DNA of 64,000 nt from Ahaetulla prasina (Eukaryota > Chordata > Lepidosauria > Squamata > Colubridae): positions 14,711,901 to 14,775,900 of the forward strand of contig NC_080542.1 of the NCBI RefSeq assembly GCF_028640845.1. Reading direction: 5' to 3'. Positions 22,298 through 32,700 of the stretch are shown one piece after another. How positions within the stretch are numbered: the first letter of the stretch is position 1; every line of letters starts with the position of its first letter. The position numbers and the translations under genes are program-made. Under the pieces are notes generated by a model. That model was not told where the DNA came from. It made no database searches and saw nothing but the letters and a program-made list of their open reading frames with translations.

Positions 22298-23146
22298 GAG
22301 ATTAGCAAAAATGTTCCAGCAGCTCCAAATCTCAACCAGCAAATGCTCAGTCTTACATATAGGAAAAAAGAACCCAAAAACTTAGTACATACTAGATGGA
22401 CATTACCTTACAGACGACCCCCATCCTGTTAAAGACCTTGGAGTTTTCATGTCAAATGATCTAAGTGCCAAAGCCCACTGCAACTACATAGCAAAAAAAG
22501 CTCTAAGAGTTATAAACCTAATCTTGCATAGGTTCTTTTCCAAAAACACCACACTACTAACCAGAGCATATAAAACATTTGCTAGACCAATTCTAGAATA
22601 CAGTTCGCCTGTTTGGAACCCTCACCACATCTCTGACATCAATACAATTGAGCGTGTCCAGAAATATTTTACAAGAAGAGTTCTCCATTCCTCTGAAAAC
22701 AACAAAATACCTTATCCCACCAGACTTGAAATCCTAGGCTTAGAAAACTTGGAACTCCGTCACCTATGACAAAACCTAAGTTTAACTCACAGAATCATCT
22801 ATTGTAATGTCCTTCCAGCTTCAATTGCAATAATACTAGAGCAACCAATAGATTTAAACTTAATGTCAACCACTTTAATCTAGATTGCAGAAAATATGAC
22901 TTCTGTAACAGAATCATCAGTGCTTGGAATACTTTACCTGACTCTGTGGTCTCTTCCCATAATCCTAAAATCTTCAACCAAAAACTGTCTACTATTGACC
23001 TCACCCCATTCCTAAGGGGACCATAAGGGGCGTGCATAAGCGCACAAACGTGCCTACCGTTCCTGTCCTATTCCTTATGTTTACCCATATATGTGTTTAT
23101 ATATTATATAATCTTTTTGTATGATACCCACATATATTGTTATGAC

Positions 23147-23192
<46 letters not shown>
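22298..23192 (+). mobile_element. Jockey/CR1-group LINE (Vingi-like) 3' part, sense
   Basis: RT C-terminal frame 22449-22769 with D-L-G-V-F-like start, H-C-N-Y-I-A-K-K-A-L-R-V, L-T-R-A-Y-K-T-F-A-R-P-I-L-E-Y-S, V-W-N-P, I-E-R-V-Q-K-Y-F-T-R-R-V. Stops follow. The 3' end runs through CTACCGTTCCTGTCC to an (AAAT)n tail at 23145-23192. Confidence 0.85.
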
Positions 23193-23193
<1 letters not shown>

Positions 23194-23630
23194 ATGTTTC
23201 CAAACAGATCAGCGGAATGTTGAAAATGTAAACAGAAGCAAGGAACTTACTACCACGTGTGGTAGACATGCCCAGCAGCAAAGAAATATTGGATAAAGAT
23301 AAGAAAGTGGCTAGAGGAAATTACCTGACAACAAATAGATCTAAAATGAGAGTTATTTTTATTAGGTATATTAATAGGAAATGCTAATAAAAAAATCCAA
23401 CATATAATGTTACATATAATAACAATGGCAAGAATTGTTTACGCGCAAAATTGGAAAAATGAAAGTATATCTTCTGATGGAATGGTGATAAGGAAAGTGC
23501 TAGAATGTGCTGAGTCTGATAGGCTGACAATGGAAATAAAAGACAGAGGAGAAACTGACTATTATTTGATTTGGACTATATGGTACAACTGATTAGAGAA
23601 TAGAAGCAAAGATTAAGGATGTTAAAGTAA
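23193..23630 (+). mobile_element. L1-type ORF2 C-terminal fragment, sense
   Basis: Translation shows a decayed C-X-X-C then T-Y-Y-H-V-W and C-P-A-A-K-K-Y-W-I-K-I, followed by A-R-I-V-Y-A-Q-N-W-K. This is the C-terminal region typical of L1 ORF2. Frame disrupted by stops. Confidence 0.75.
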
Positions 23631-23739
23631 GATAAGATGTGATAAAGATGCAAAATATATATTTATGTAACTATAGCAAGCACACAGTGTATAGATTAAT
23701 GTATCCTGGTAATCTTTAGCCACTAACTATAAAGGAATA

Positions 23740-24125
23740 ACAACAACAACAACAACAACAACAACAAGGGACACGGTGGCTCAGGGGCTAGGACGTTGAG
23801 CTTGTCAATCGAAAGGTTGGCAGCTCGGCGGTTCGAATCCGTAGTGCTGCCGTGTAACGAAGTGAGCTCCCGTTACTTGTCCCAGTTTCTGCCAACCTAG
23901 CAGTTTCAAAAGCACGTAAAAATGCAAGTAGAAAAAATAGGGACCACCTTTGGTGGGAAGGTAACAGAGCTCCGTGCACCTTTGGCATTGAGTCATGCCG
24001 GCCACATGACCACGGAGACGTCTTCGGACAGCGCTGGCTCTTTGGCTTTGAAACAGAGATGAGCACTGCCCCCTAGAGTCGGCAACGACTAGCACGTATG
24101 TGCGAGGGGAACCTTTACCTTTTTT
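23740..24125 (+). mobile_element. Sauria-type SINE, full length
   Basis: tRNA-like head (GGGACACGGTGGCTCAGGGG; B box GGTTCGAATCC), body CCACCTTTGGTGGGAAGG, and Bov-B-like end AACCTTTACCTTTTTT. A perfect 12-bp duplication TATAAAGGAATA lies at 23728-23739 and 24126-24137. A (CAA)n run (23738-23768) lies inside the insertion at its 5' end. Confidence 0.92.
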
Positions 24126-24182
24126 TATAAAGGAATAGATATGTATATAAGAAAAATGGAAATAACCTGTATGTTTGTATTG

Positions 24183-24508
24183 CAGTGGTGGTTTCAACTG
24201 GTGTTACCACCGGTTTGCTTCATGCACTTGCTTTGTGCATGCTTTGCATGAGCATGAATGTTTCACTCACATGCAAACCAACCTTGCGCTCCGCGAAAGC
24301 ACAGTATATTTTGGAACAGCTGAGATGCGGCAATCTACTCTTCTGCGCCTTTTAGCTGGGCTAAAAATGACTGAATATAAGGTATGTATAACACAGGGGA
24401 GGTCTGGAGGGCCAAACTAACCATCAGAGAGAACCGGTTAGCTCTCAGCTCATCATCATCACTACCGGCTTGTCCAATCCGGGCCGAATCAGTAGAAAAC
24501 CACCACTG
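24183..24508. mobile_element. Non-autonomous hAT element
   Basis: Termini CAGTGGTGGTTTCAAC and GAAAACCACCACTG. Flanking octamers TTGTATTG and GTATACTG are too diverged to prove the duplication. Core CCGGTT motifs are shared with the other CAGTGGTGG elements. Confidence 0.7.
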
Positions 24509-24645
24509 GTATACTGATACCAAAATGCTGTGAAGGTGAAAATTGTGATATAAAATGAAGAAAATTGTTCAATTAAAATCATTTTTTACAAAAAAAGTAG
24601 GGGTGAAGGTCATTGCAGCTTCCCAGCTAAAGGAATAATAATAAT

Positions 24646-25330
24646 AACAACAACAGAGTTGGAAGGGACCTTGGAGGCCTTCTAGTCCAACCCCCTGCCC
24701 AGGCAGGAAACCCTACACCATCTCAGACAGATGGTTATCCAAAATTTTCTTAAAAATTTCCAGTGTTAGAGCATTCACAACTTCTGCAGGCAAGTCGTTC
24801 CACTTATTAATTGTTCTAACTGTCAGGAAATTTCTCCTTAGTTCTAAGTTGCTTCTTTCCTTGATCAGTTTCCACCCATTGCTTCTTGTTTTACCCTCAG
24901 GTGTTTTGGAGAATAGTTTGACTCCCTCTTCTTTGTGGCAGCCCCTGAGATATTGGAACACTGCTATCATGTCTCCCCTAGTCCTTCTTTTCATTAAACT
25001 AGACATACCCAGTTCCTGCAATCGTTCTTCATATGTTTTAGCCTCCAGTCCCCTAATCATCTTTGTTGCTCTTCTCTGCACTCTTTCTAGAGTCTCAGCA
25101 TCTTTTTTACATCGTGGCGACCAAAACTGAATGCAGTATTCCAAGTGTGGCCTTACCAAGGCATTATAAAGTGGTATTAACAGTTCATGTGATCTTGATT
25201 CTATCCCTCTGTTTATGCAGCCCAGAACTGTGTTGGCTTTTTTAGCAGCTGCTGCACACTGCTGGCTCACATCTAAATGGTTGCCTACTAGGTCTCCAAG
25301 ATCCCTCTCACAGGTACTACTATTGAGCAA
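24646..25330 (-). mobile_element. CR1-type LINE 3' part, antisense
   Basis: Minus-strand frame 24713-25330 (205 residues, open) is the CR1 RT C-terminus: [37 protein letters not shown]. The most intact CR1 copy here. Confidence 0.92.
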
Positions 25331-25822
25331 AGTACCACATATACCATAGGAAATAGGCAGCTATATTGGGGTGGGTGGGTGTCCATCAATAGAGGAAGAT
25401 GCCACAAGCAGATCACATTGAATTTATGTCAGAAGCACCATGATGCTTCCAGGTTAAAGGATTAGCCTGAGACATCACCATTTCCCAGGGTATGCCCAGT
25501 TGAGGGCTCCTTTCATGTTCCTGGCAGGAGCTGGAGTACAGTATGGGAGCTCAACCTCTCCCATGGCAGCACTTGGGTCTCAAAGATAGGCTTGCTAACC
25601 CCCTACCCCCTACCTAACCATGTGAGCCATCATGCTCCTTATATACAGAGCATGGTTTATCCATATACCACTATGGACAGTGGCAAAGGACTCAATTAAT
25701 GCAGCAAAGGAAAAGGCAATAATAAAACACTCCTATATTTTTTTTACCAATAAAGCCACATGGAAAAATATATAAAATCATTGATAATATAATGTAGATT
25801 ATGAGCCCCTCGGGTCAAATGG
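25331..25822. other. Intergenic DNA, nothing recognised
   Basis: No gene, RNA or named repeat identified. Confidence 0.45.
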
Positions 25823-25830
25823 CACTCAAC

Positions 25831-26097
25831 CTGTGGTGGGATTCAAAATTTTTCACTACCGGTTCTGTGTGTGTGGCTTGGTGGGTGTGGCAGGGGAAGG
25901 ATACTATAAGATCTCCATTCCCTCCCCACTCCAGGGGAAGGTTACTGAAAAATCCCCATTTCTTCCCGATCAGCTGGGACTCGGGAGGCAAAGAATAAAT
26001 GGGGGCGAGGCCAGTCAGAGGTGATATTTACTGGTTCTATGAATTACTCCAAATTTCTACTACCGGTTCTCCAGAACTGGTCAGAACTTGATGAATG
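25831..26097. mobile_element. hAT element with damaged right end
   Basis: Left terminus CTGTGGTGGGATTCAAAAT resembles the CAGTGGTGGGATTC group. Flanks CACTCAAC (25823-25830) and CACTCAAT (26098-26105) agree at 7 of 8, but the right terminal repeat has decayed. Confidence 0.55.
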
Positions 26098-26152
26098 CAC
26101 TCAATACACTACTGAGGAAGACTGGAAGATCTTTCAGAGGATTCATGGTGGT

Positions 26153-27050
26153 TTTTTTTTTAATTTATTTTTTTTATTTTGTCACAACAGTATAAACAAA
26201 CATCAACATAAATCAGCAAAATATCATATAAGCATATATATGAACAAAAGTATGTAATAATTGTATAAATTTGATATAATGAAAGGAAACATTAGGACAG
26301 GAAGGGTAGGCCCTTTTGTGCTCTTATGCACACCCCTTATAGTCCTCCTAGGAATGGGGTGAGGTCAATAGTAGACAGTTTTTGGTTAAAGCTTTTGGGA
26401 GTTTGAGAAGAGATCACAGAGTCAGGCAGTGTGTTCCAAGCGTTAACAACTCTGTTACAAAAATAATATTTTCTGCAATCAAGATTGAAGCGGTTAACAT
26501 TAAGTTTGAATCTATTGTTTGCTCTTGTATTATTGCGATTGAAGCTGAAGTAGTCTTTAAGAAGAAGGACATTGCAATAGATGATTCTCTGTGTTAAACT
26601 TAGGTCTTGTCGAAAGCGACGGAGTTCTAAGTTTTCTTATCCCAGGATTTTAAGTCTGGAGGTGTAGGGTATTTTATTGTTTTCAGAGGAATGGAGAACT
26701 CTTCTTGTAAAATATTTCTGGACACGTTCAATTGTATTAATATCAGAGATGTGATATGGGTTCCAGACAGATGAGCTGTATTCAAGAATAGGTCTAGCAA
26801 ATGTTTTGTATACTCTGGTTAGTAGTGTAGAGTTTTTGGAAAAGAAGCTATGCAAAATTAGGTTTACAACTCTTAGAGCCTTTTTTGCTATGTAGTTGCA
26901 GTGGGCTTTGGCACTTAGATCATTTGATATGAAAACTTCAAGGTCTTTAACAGGGTGGGGGTCATCTGTAAGGTAATGTCCATCAAGCTTGTATTTAGTG
27001 TTTGGGTTCTTTTTCCCGATATGTAACACTGAGCATTTGTGTTTATAATT
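26153..27050 (-). mobile_element. Jockey/CR1-group LINE (Vingi-like) 3' part, antisense
   Basis: Antisense 3' end TTTTGTCACAACAGTATAAA, then a minus-strand RT C-terminal frame (26637-27029, 130 residues open) starting M-L-H-I-G-K-K-N-P-N-T. Same family as 22298-23192. Confidence 0.88.
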
Positions 27051-27320
27051 AGACTAAACACTTCAGGATTTGTAGGCACAGATGTTGCCGTGCAGAAAAA
27101 GAAAATCTAAAGTTGCAAACACAGAATTATAATATGAATGAGGAACACAAGAAACATGAACACAGGAACTCTCAACACAGTGAAACAACTGCAGATTGAA
27201 ATCATAGGCATTGTTGAATTGAGCTGAGCTTGCATCAGACACTTTCAATCAGAAAATCACACTGTTTGACACTGAAAACATGAAAAACAAAGAAATAGTG
27301 TTCTGTTTATAGCTAATAAG

Positions 27321-27506
27321 CAGTGGTGGGTTGCTACCGATTCATTCTGGTTTGGATGAATCAGTAGCAGTGGTGGCAGGAGGCTCTGCCCACCCGCCTG
27401 GACCTCATCAAGTACAATCTGCACATGTGCAGAAGCTTCTGTGCATGCACAGATGGGGCGTGCGAACGAGCGAACAAGTAGCAAAGGTAAGTGAAACCCA
27501 CCCCTG
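27321..27506. mobile_element. Non-autonomous hAT element, 186 bp
   Basis: Termini CAGTGGTGGGTTGC and GTGAAACCCACCCCTG. Perfect 8-bp duplication CTAATAAG at 27313-27320 and 27507-27514. Confidence 0.92.
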
Positions 27507-27793
27507 CTAATAAGGGTAAAGCAGAACAGTTAATGGCTACAACAATGTTGTGGCCACAATAAATGATCAAATAATATGAACCATGTTTCATGGATATGAA
27601 GAACAACTATTCAAATTTATTGTCAACCATTGGTGGAAATGGGGGGAGCATCCACTTATTGAAAGCAAAGGTTCACAAACCTATGTCACACAAAAGTATA
27701 TAACTCTGGATCATTTTCCTCAATAAATAAATGTATAAAGTTTTCAACTCATTTGTTTAACTGTGTTCCCTTTACATAACTTATCTGGAGAAC

Positions 27794-28030
27794 CAGTGGT
27801 GAAATCCAGCTGGATCTATCCAGCTTGCACGAACCGGTAGCACCGGTGGTGGGAGGCTCCGCCTACCCACCGGGACATCATTACGTCCCATTTTTGATCC
27901 TCTGTGCATGCGCAGAAGGCTCTGCACATGTGCAGAAGAAGCGCACACACACATAGCATGCACGTATGTCCATGTGCTCCTGTTCCAGAACCAGTAACGA
28001 AGGTATGTATGTGCTGTGATATATGTGCTG
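27794..28030. mobile_element. Non-autonomous hAT element, right end eroded
   Basis: Left terminus CAGTGGTGAAATCC. Perfect 8-bp duplication TGGAGAAC at 27786-27793 and 28031-28038, although the right terminus itself (ATATATGTGCTG) has diverged. Confidence 0.8.
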
Positions 28031-28319
28031 TGGAGAACTGAAGAGTGAGGAAAAGCTAAGGAAATGATTAATGTGGCCTAATGGAGTGATCATAGCTGTG
28101 GTGTAGTACCACAGTGTTCTCCTCATTACTGCAGGACTTGGAAAATAGGAGATAGCGGAAGGACCACTTTGAAAATGCTCATCTGCTTTTTGGGAGAACC
28201 TAAGTCCACCATAACAGGTTCAATCCCCATTCCTGAGCTCCATTTCCTATTGGTTCTATCTTGCTATACTTCCTTTTAGAACTTAAGTGATTTTTATATC
28301 ACTACTTATCATGTAAGAC

Positions 28320-28556
28320 AAAGGTAAAGGTTTCCCTGTCAGTCAAGTCCAACTTTAGGGTACGGTGCTCATCCCCTTTTCTTGGCCAAGGGAACCAGCA
28401 TTGTCCAAAGATATTTGCATGGTCATGTGGCCAGCATGACTATATACCAAAGGCATACAGAATGCTGTTACATTCCTACTGAAATGTAGTATTAATCTGC
28501 TCATATTTGCATGCTTTGGAACATGCTAGGTGGCCAGGAGATGGGGCAAGTAATGG
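28320..28556 (-). mobile_element. Sauria-type SINE fragment, antisense
   Basis: Starts AAAGGTAAAGGTTTCCC, the reverse complement of the Bov-B-like SINE end, and continues with diverged body sequence (GGCCAGCATGACTATA). Confidence 0.75.
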
Positions 28557-28570
28557 GTAGTAGTAGTAGT

Positions 28571-28590
28571 ATCATGATAATTATCATGAT
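28571..28590. repeat. Perfect 20-bp palindrome
   Basis: ATCATGATAATTATCATGAT is its own reverse complement, next to a short (TAG)n run and just before a SINE insertion. Likely a fragile or cruciform-prone target. Confidence 0.8.
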
Positions 28591-28603
28591 ATTATCATGA
28601 TAA

Positions 28604-28953
28604 GGGACACGGTGGCTTAGTGGGTAAGATGCTGAGCTTGTCGATCAAAAAGTTGGCAGTTCAGCGGTTCGAATCCCTAGTGCTGCGTAACAGGGTGAGC
28701 TCCTGTTACTTGTCCCAGCTGCTGCCAACCTAGCAGTTCAAAACCACGTAAAAAATGCAAGTAGAAAAATAGGGACCACCTTTGGTGGGAAGGTAATAGC
28801 ATTCTGTGCACCTTTATTGTTGAGTCATGCTGGCCACATGACCACAGAGACGTCTTTGGACAGCACGGGCTCTTCAGCTTTGAAACAGAAATGATTACTG
28901 CCCCCTAGAGTCGGGAACATATAGTGAGGGGAACCTTTACCTTTACCTAGTAG
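28604..28953 (+). mobile_element. Sauria-type SINE
   Basis: Head GGGACACGGTGGCTTAG, B box GGTTCGAATCC, body CCACCTTTGGTGGGAAGG, end AACCTTTACCTTTACC. Flanked by TATCATGATAA at 28593-28603 and 28954-28964. Confidence 0.9.
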
Positions 28954-28964
28954 TATCATGATAA

Positions 28965-29504
28965 CCCATATATTAGTAATACTATCATGATAGATGTTAT
29001 ATTAAGCAAAGAGTAAGAAAAATGAGTTTAATAAATATATTTCCACGATTGTTTTCTCTATTTTTTTTTCTTCTGTACATATGAGCTTTCACTCTCTCAT
29101 TTTCTACTTAATGTCTTAGTTCCAAAAATTCATAACAGCGTCTACAGAGGCATGATAAACATGTTTCTCTCTGAAGTTTTTCAGACAGAGTACTGTTGCA
29201 AGTAATATTATTGATTACTCGTTAAGTATAGTCATTGTCCTTTTTTCTCCATGTCACAAGGGCATTCCAGCAGACACTGACAAAACTGTATCCTTGGATT
29301 AAGACATTACATTGCATTAGTTTCTGCTCAGAAATACAGAACTACATGTAGGGAGGGGGGAAAAAACCATTTGTGTTTCAACTGATCTTTCCTTGTCTTA
29401 ATTCCAGAGAATGTTCATTGGCTTAACTGTAGGTAACATTAATGGGTGGCCAACCCAACTCCTCACCTGAATAATAAAATAGGAGCTACTGTTTAATACC
29501 TACT
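28965..29504. other. Upstream region of V2R gene 2
   Basis: Aligns with the upstream region of gene 3 (shared CTCAGAAATA at 29324 and 53792, shared TTAATTCCAGA at 29399 and 54136). The gene 2/3 duplication therefore included 5' regulatory DNA. No defined promoter element called. Confidence 0.55.
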
Positions 29505-29743
29505 ATGGCCATATGTTATAGTGAGTTGGTTATATTTAGAACATTGATTTTATTCTTTTTTCCTAACATAATATTAATCTCTCCTGCTTACAACTGCAAA
29601 CTCAGTAGTCCTCTTCCGATTGTTCATAAGTATTATCAGCCTGGAGACTTAATCATTGCTGCAATTATTTATCAGGTCTTCTTTCTTTCAAATGAGATCA
29701 CATTTCAAAGCTTTCCTTCCCATGAAGTGCTTGATCAATATCT
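29505..29743 (+). CDS. V2R gene 2 exon 1
   Basis: Leader with [12 protein letters not shown], then Y-N-C-K-L and [11 protein letters not shown]. Ends phase 2 at donor GTAAGT. The start at 29505 aligns with 54196 in gene 3. Confidence 0.92.
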
Positions 29744-32700
29744 GTAAGTATCTTCCTGCTGCTGCTTCAGTTCCTGCTTCTCTTTCTTGCATTTACCACC
29801 TGTAGTTTTTTTCTGCTGAACTATATTAATTGCTAGTTAGTCAGTAATCAACTTCCAATATCCATATATAGCCATTTTTAATTACAGAACTCATAGAAAT
29901 ACCTCCTGTTTTAATACAGAAATTCAAATTGAGACAAACTGATTTGACTTATAAATCAAATGAATTTTTCTTCAGGAGACTTCCTTCCTTCAATATTTTT
30001 TATTTTATTTTGTCACAACAGTATACATAAACATTGACATAAAACAACAACACATCATAAAAGAAAAACATATATGTATATATGTAAAAGTATGCAACAA
30101 CTATGTTAATTTGATATAATGAAAGGGAATAAAAGGACAGGAACGGTAGGCACTTTTGTGCTCATATGCACGCCCTTTACTTTCCTCTGTTGAAAGTAAA
30201 AAAAATCCAGAGGTTGTACACGCCCTCAGGTTAATCCTGATTTTTTTTTCCTCTTGTTTCATCTCAACCAGAAAAGAAGCAGGAAACCCTCAAGTGCATT
30301 TGACTTTTTTCCCCCAGACTTTTCAAGTCTAGGCTTGAAAAATGGAACTGACTTCCCACCGTTAAAAATCACAGACAAAATATAGATAGAACCAGTGGTG
30401 GGATTCAAATAATTTAACAACCGGTTCTCTGCCCTAATGATTTCTTCCAACAACCAGTTTGCCAAACTGCTCAGACAGTTAACAACCGGTTGTTAACCGG
30501 TTGTCCCGAAGTGGTGCGAACTGGCTGAATCCCACCACTGGATAGAACCGAAATTCCATGTGACTTTGATATCTAAGTTGATCCTGGAAGAGAGATTTTA
30601 CAATGAATTTGACAGTTTGCCAGAAGAAGAATCTAAAATACAGAAGAAAGCAGGCTACAAATGCTTTCTCAGTACAATGTTAGCTTATCTCCCCTCCTCA
30701 TCACTGATTCCTTATATCAAAATGCGTAAGTACTAGATCTATAACATTAAAAATATCAACTGTCTGAATCAGAAGCAGCAATATTTGATGTCATTTGTCA
30801 TTTAACTCCCACTGAAGGTTCCTCACTCAAAACTATCAACACGCTTTGGCTCTGGCATTTTCTGTAAAGGAGATCAATGAACATTCTGGGATTTTACCCA
30901 ACGTTAGCCTCGGTTTCCACATTGCTACCAATTATCTTGAGGAATATACAACGTATCTTTTGGCAATGGAATTTCTATCTACAAAAGATAAATTTATCCC
31001 CAACTACAAATGTAATGACCAGACCAGTACAGTAGCTGTCATTGGAGGACCCCAGACTAAAACCTGTCTCAACATGGCAACCAGTCTGTGCAACTACAAG
31101 TTTCCCCAGGTGAGACAAAATGTGGAGCAAGATAGAAAGTCTTTTTTTAAAATCAATTTTTATTGATTTACCCCCCACCACACACACACATGTAAGATAT
31201 GGACAGAGTATTGGCCATATCATCTCATATACAACTTAACATATCCAGATACATTTTACTTCAGTACAAGTTCTGCCAAAATATTCTTTTTCCATAATTT
31301 GATCATATCTTAATATTTCTATGCTCATTTATATAAATCGCATCTTCTTTCGCCCTCGAGTTCTAATTTCTCCATTATTACTAATATATATTCTCTTTTA
31401 TTGTTTTTTAATTAATTCTATTTTTATTGTGCCGTCTTTCTTCCACTTCATCTTTTTTTATTTTACAGCACTCTTTCTTCTCTGCTCCTCTCCTTCTAAG
31501 ATAGAAAGTTCATGAGCTAGTTATTGTTTTCCCTTTCTTTCTTTCTTTCTTTCTTTATTTATTTATTTGATCGTATTTATATACCGCCCTATCTCCCGAA
31601 GGACTCAGGGCGGTTTACAGGCACTTAAAAAACACATAAACACATAAATACAATATAAAAACAGTTAAAAAACTTCTTCTAAAAGTCCAAAAATTAAAAA
31701 TATAGAAATAAAACCCAATTTAAAACCCATAAATTTAAAATCTAGCTCAGTCCTGCGCAATTAAATAAGTGTGTTTTAAGCCCGCGGCGGAAGGTCTGAA
31801 GGTCCGCAAGCTGATGAAGTCCGGGGGGTAGTTCGTTCCAGAGGGTGGGAGCCCCCACAGAGAAGGCCCTTCCCCTGGGCATCGCCAGACGACATTGCCT
31901 CGCTGCGGCACCCTGAGAGTCCCTCTCTGTGAGGCGCACAGGTCGGTGAGAGGTATTCGGTAGCAGTAGGCGGTCCCGTAAATAACCCGGCCCTATGCCA
32001 TGGGCGCTTTAAAGGTGGTCACCAAAACCTTGAAGCGCACCGGAAGGCCACAGGTAGCCAGTGCAGTCTGCGCAGGATAGGTGTTATCACGGGAGCCACG
32101 GGGCTCCATCTATCACCAGCGCAGCTGCATTCTGGACTAACTGTAGCCTCGGATGCCCTTCAAGGGAGCCCCATGTAGAGAGCATTGCAGTAATCCAGGC
32201 GAGGCGTCACGAGTGCGTGAGTGACCGTGCATAGGGCATCCCGGTCCAGAAAGGCGCAACTGGCGTACCAGGCGAACCTGGTAGAAACGCTCTCCTGGAG
32301 GCGGCCGTCAAATGATCTTCTAGAGACAGCCCTTCATCCAGGAGGCCGCCTAAGTTGCGGACCCTCCCCATCGGGGCCAATGACTCGCCACCGATGGTCA
32401 GCCGCGGATTTAGCTGACTGTACCGGGATGCCGGCATCCACAGCCACTCTGTCTTGGAGGGATTGAGCTTGAGCCTGTTTCTCCCCATCCAGACCCGTAC
32501 GGCCTCCAGACACCGGGACAGCACTTGATAGCTTCATTGGGGTGGTCCGGTGTGGAAAAGTACAGCTGGGTGTCATCCGCATACAGCTGGTACTTCACAC
32601 GAAACCACTGATGATCTCACCCAGCGGCTTCATGTAGATGTTAAACAGAAGGCGAGAGGATCGACCCTGCGGCACCCACAAGTGAGGCGCCTCGGGGCCG

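Noticed and set aside
24713..25330. 205-codon minus-strand frame as a host gene
   Set aside because: It is the CR1 reverse transcriptase C-terminus in a LINE.
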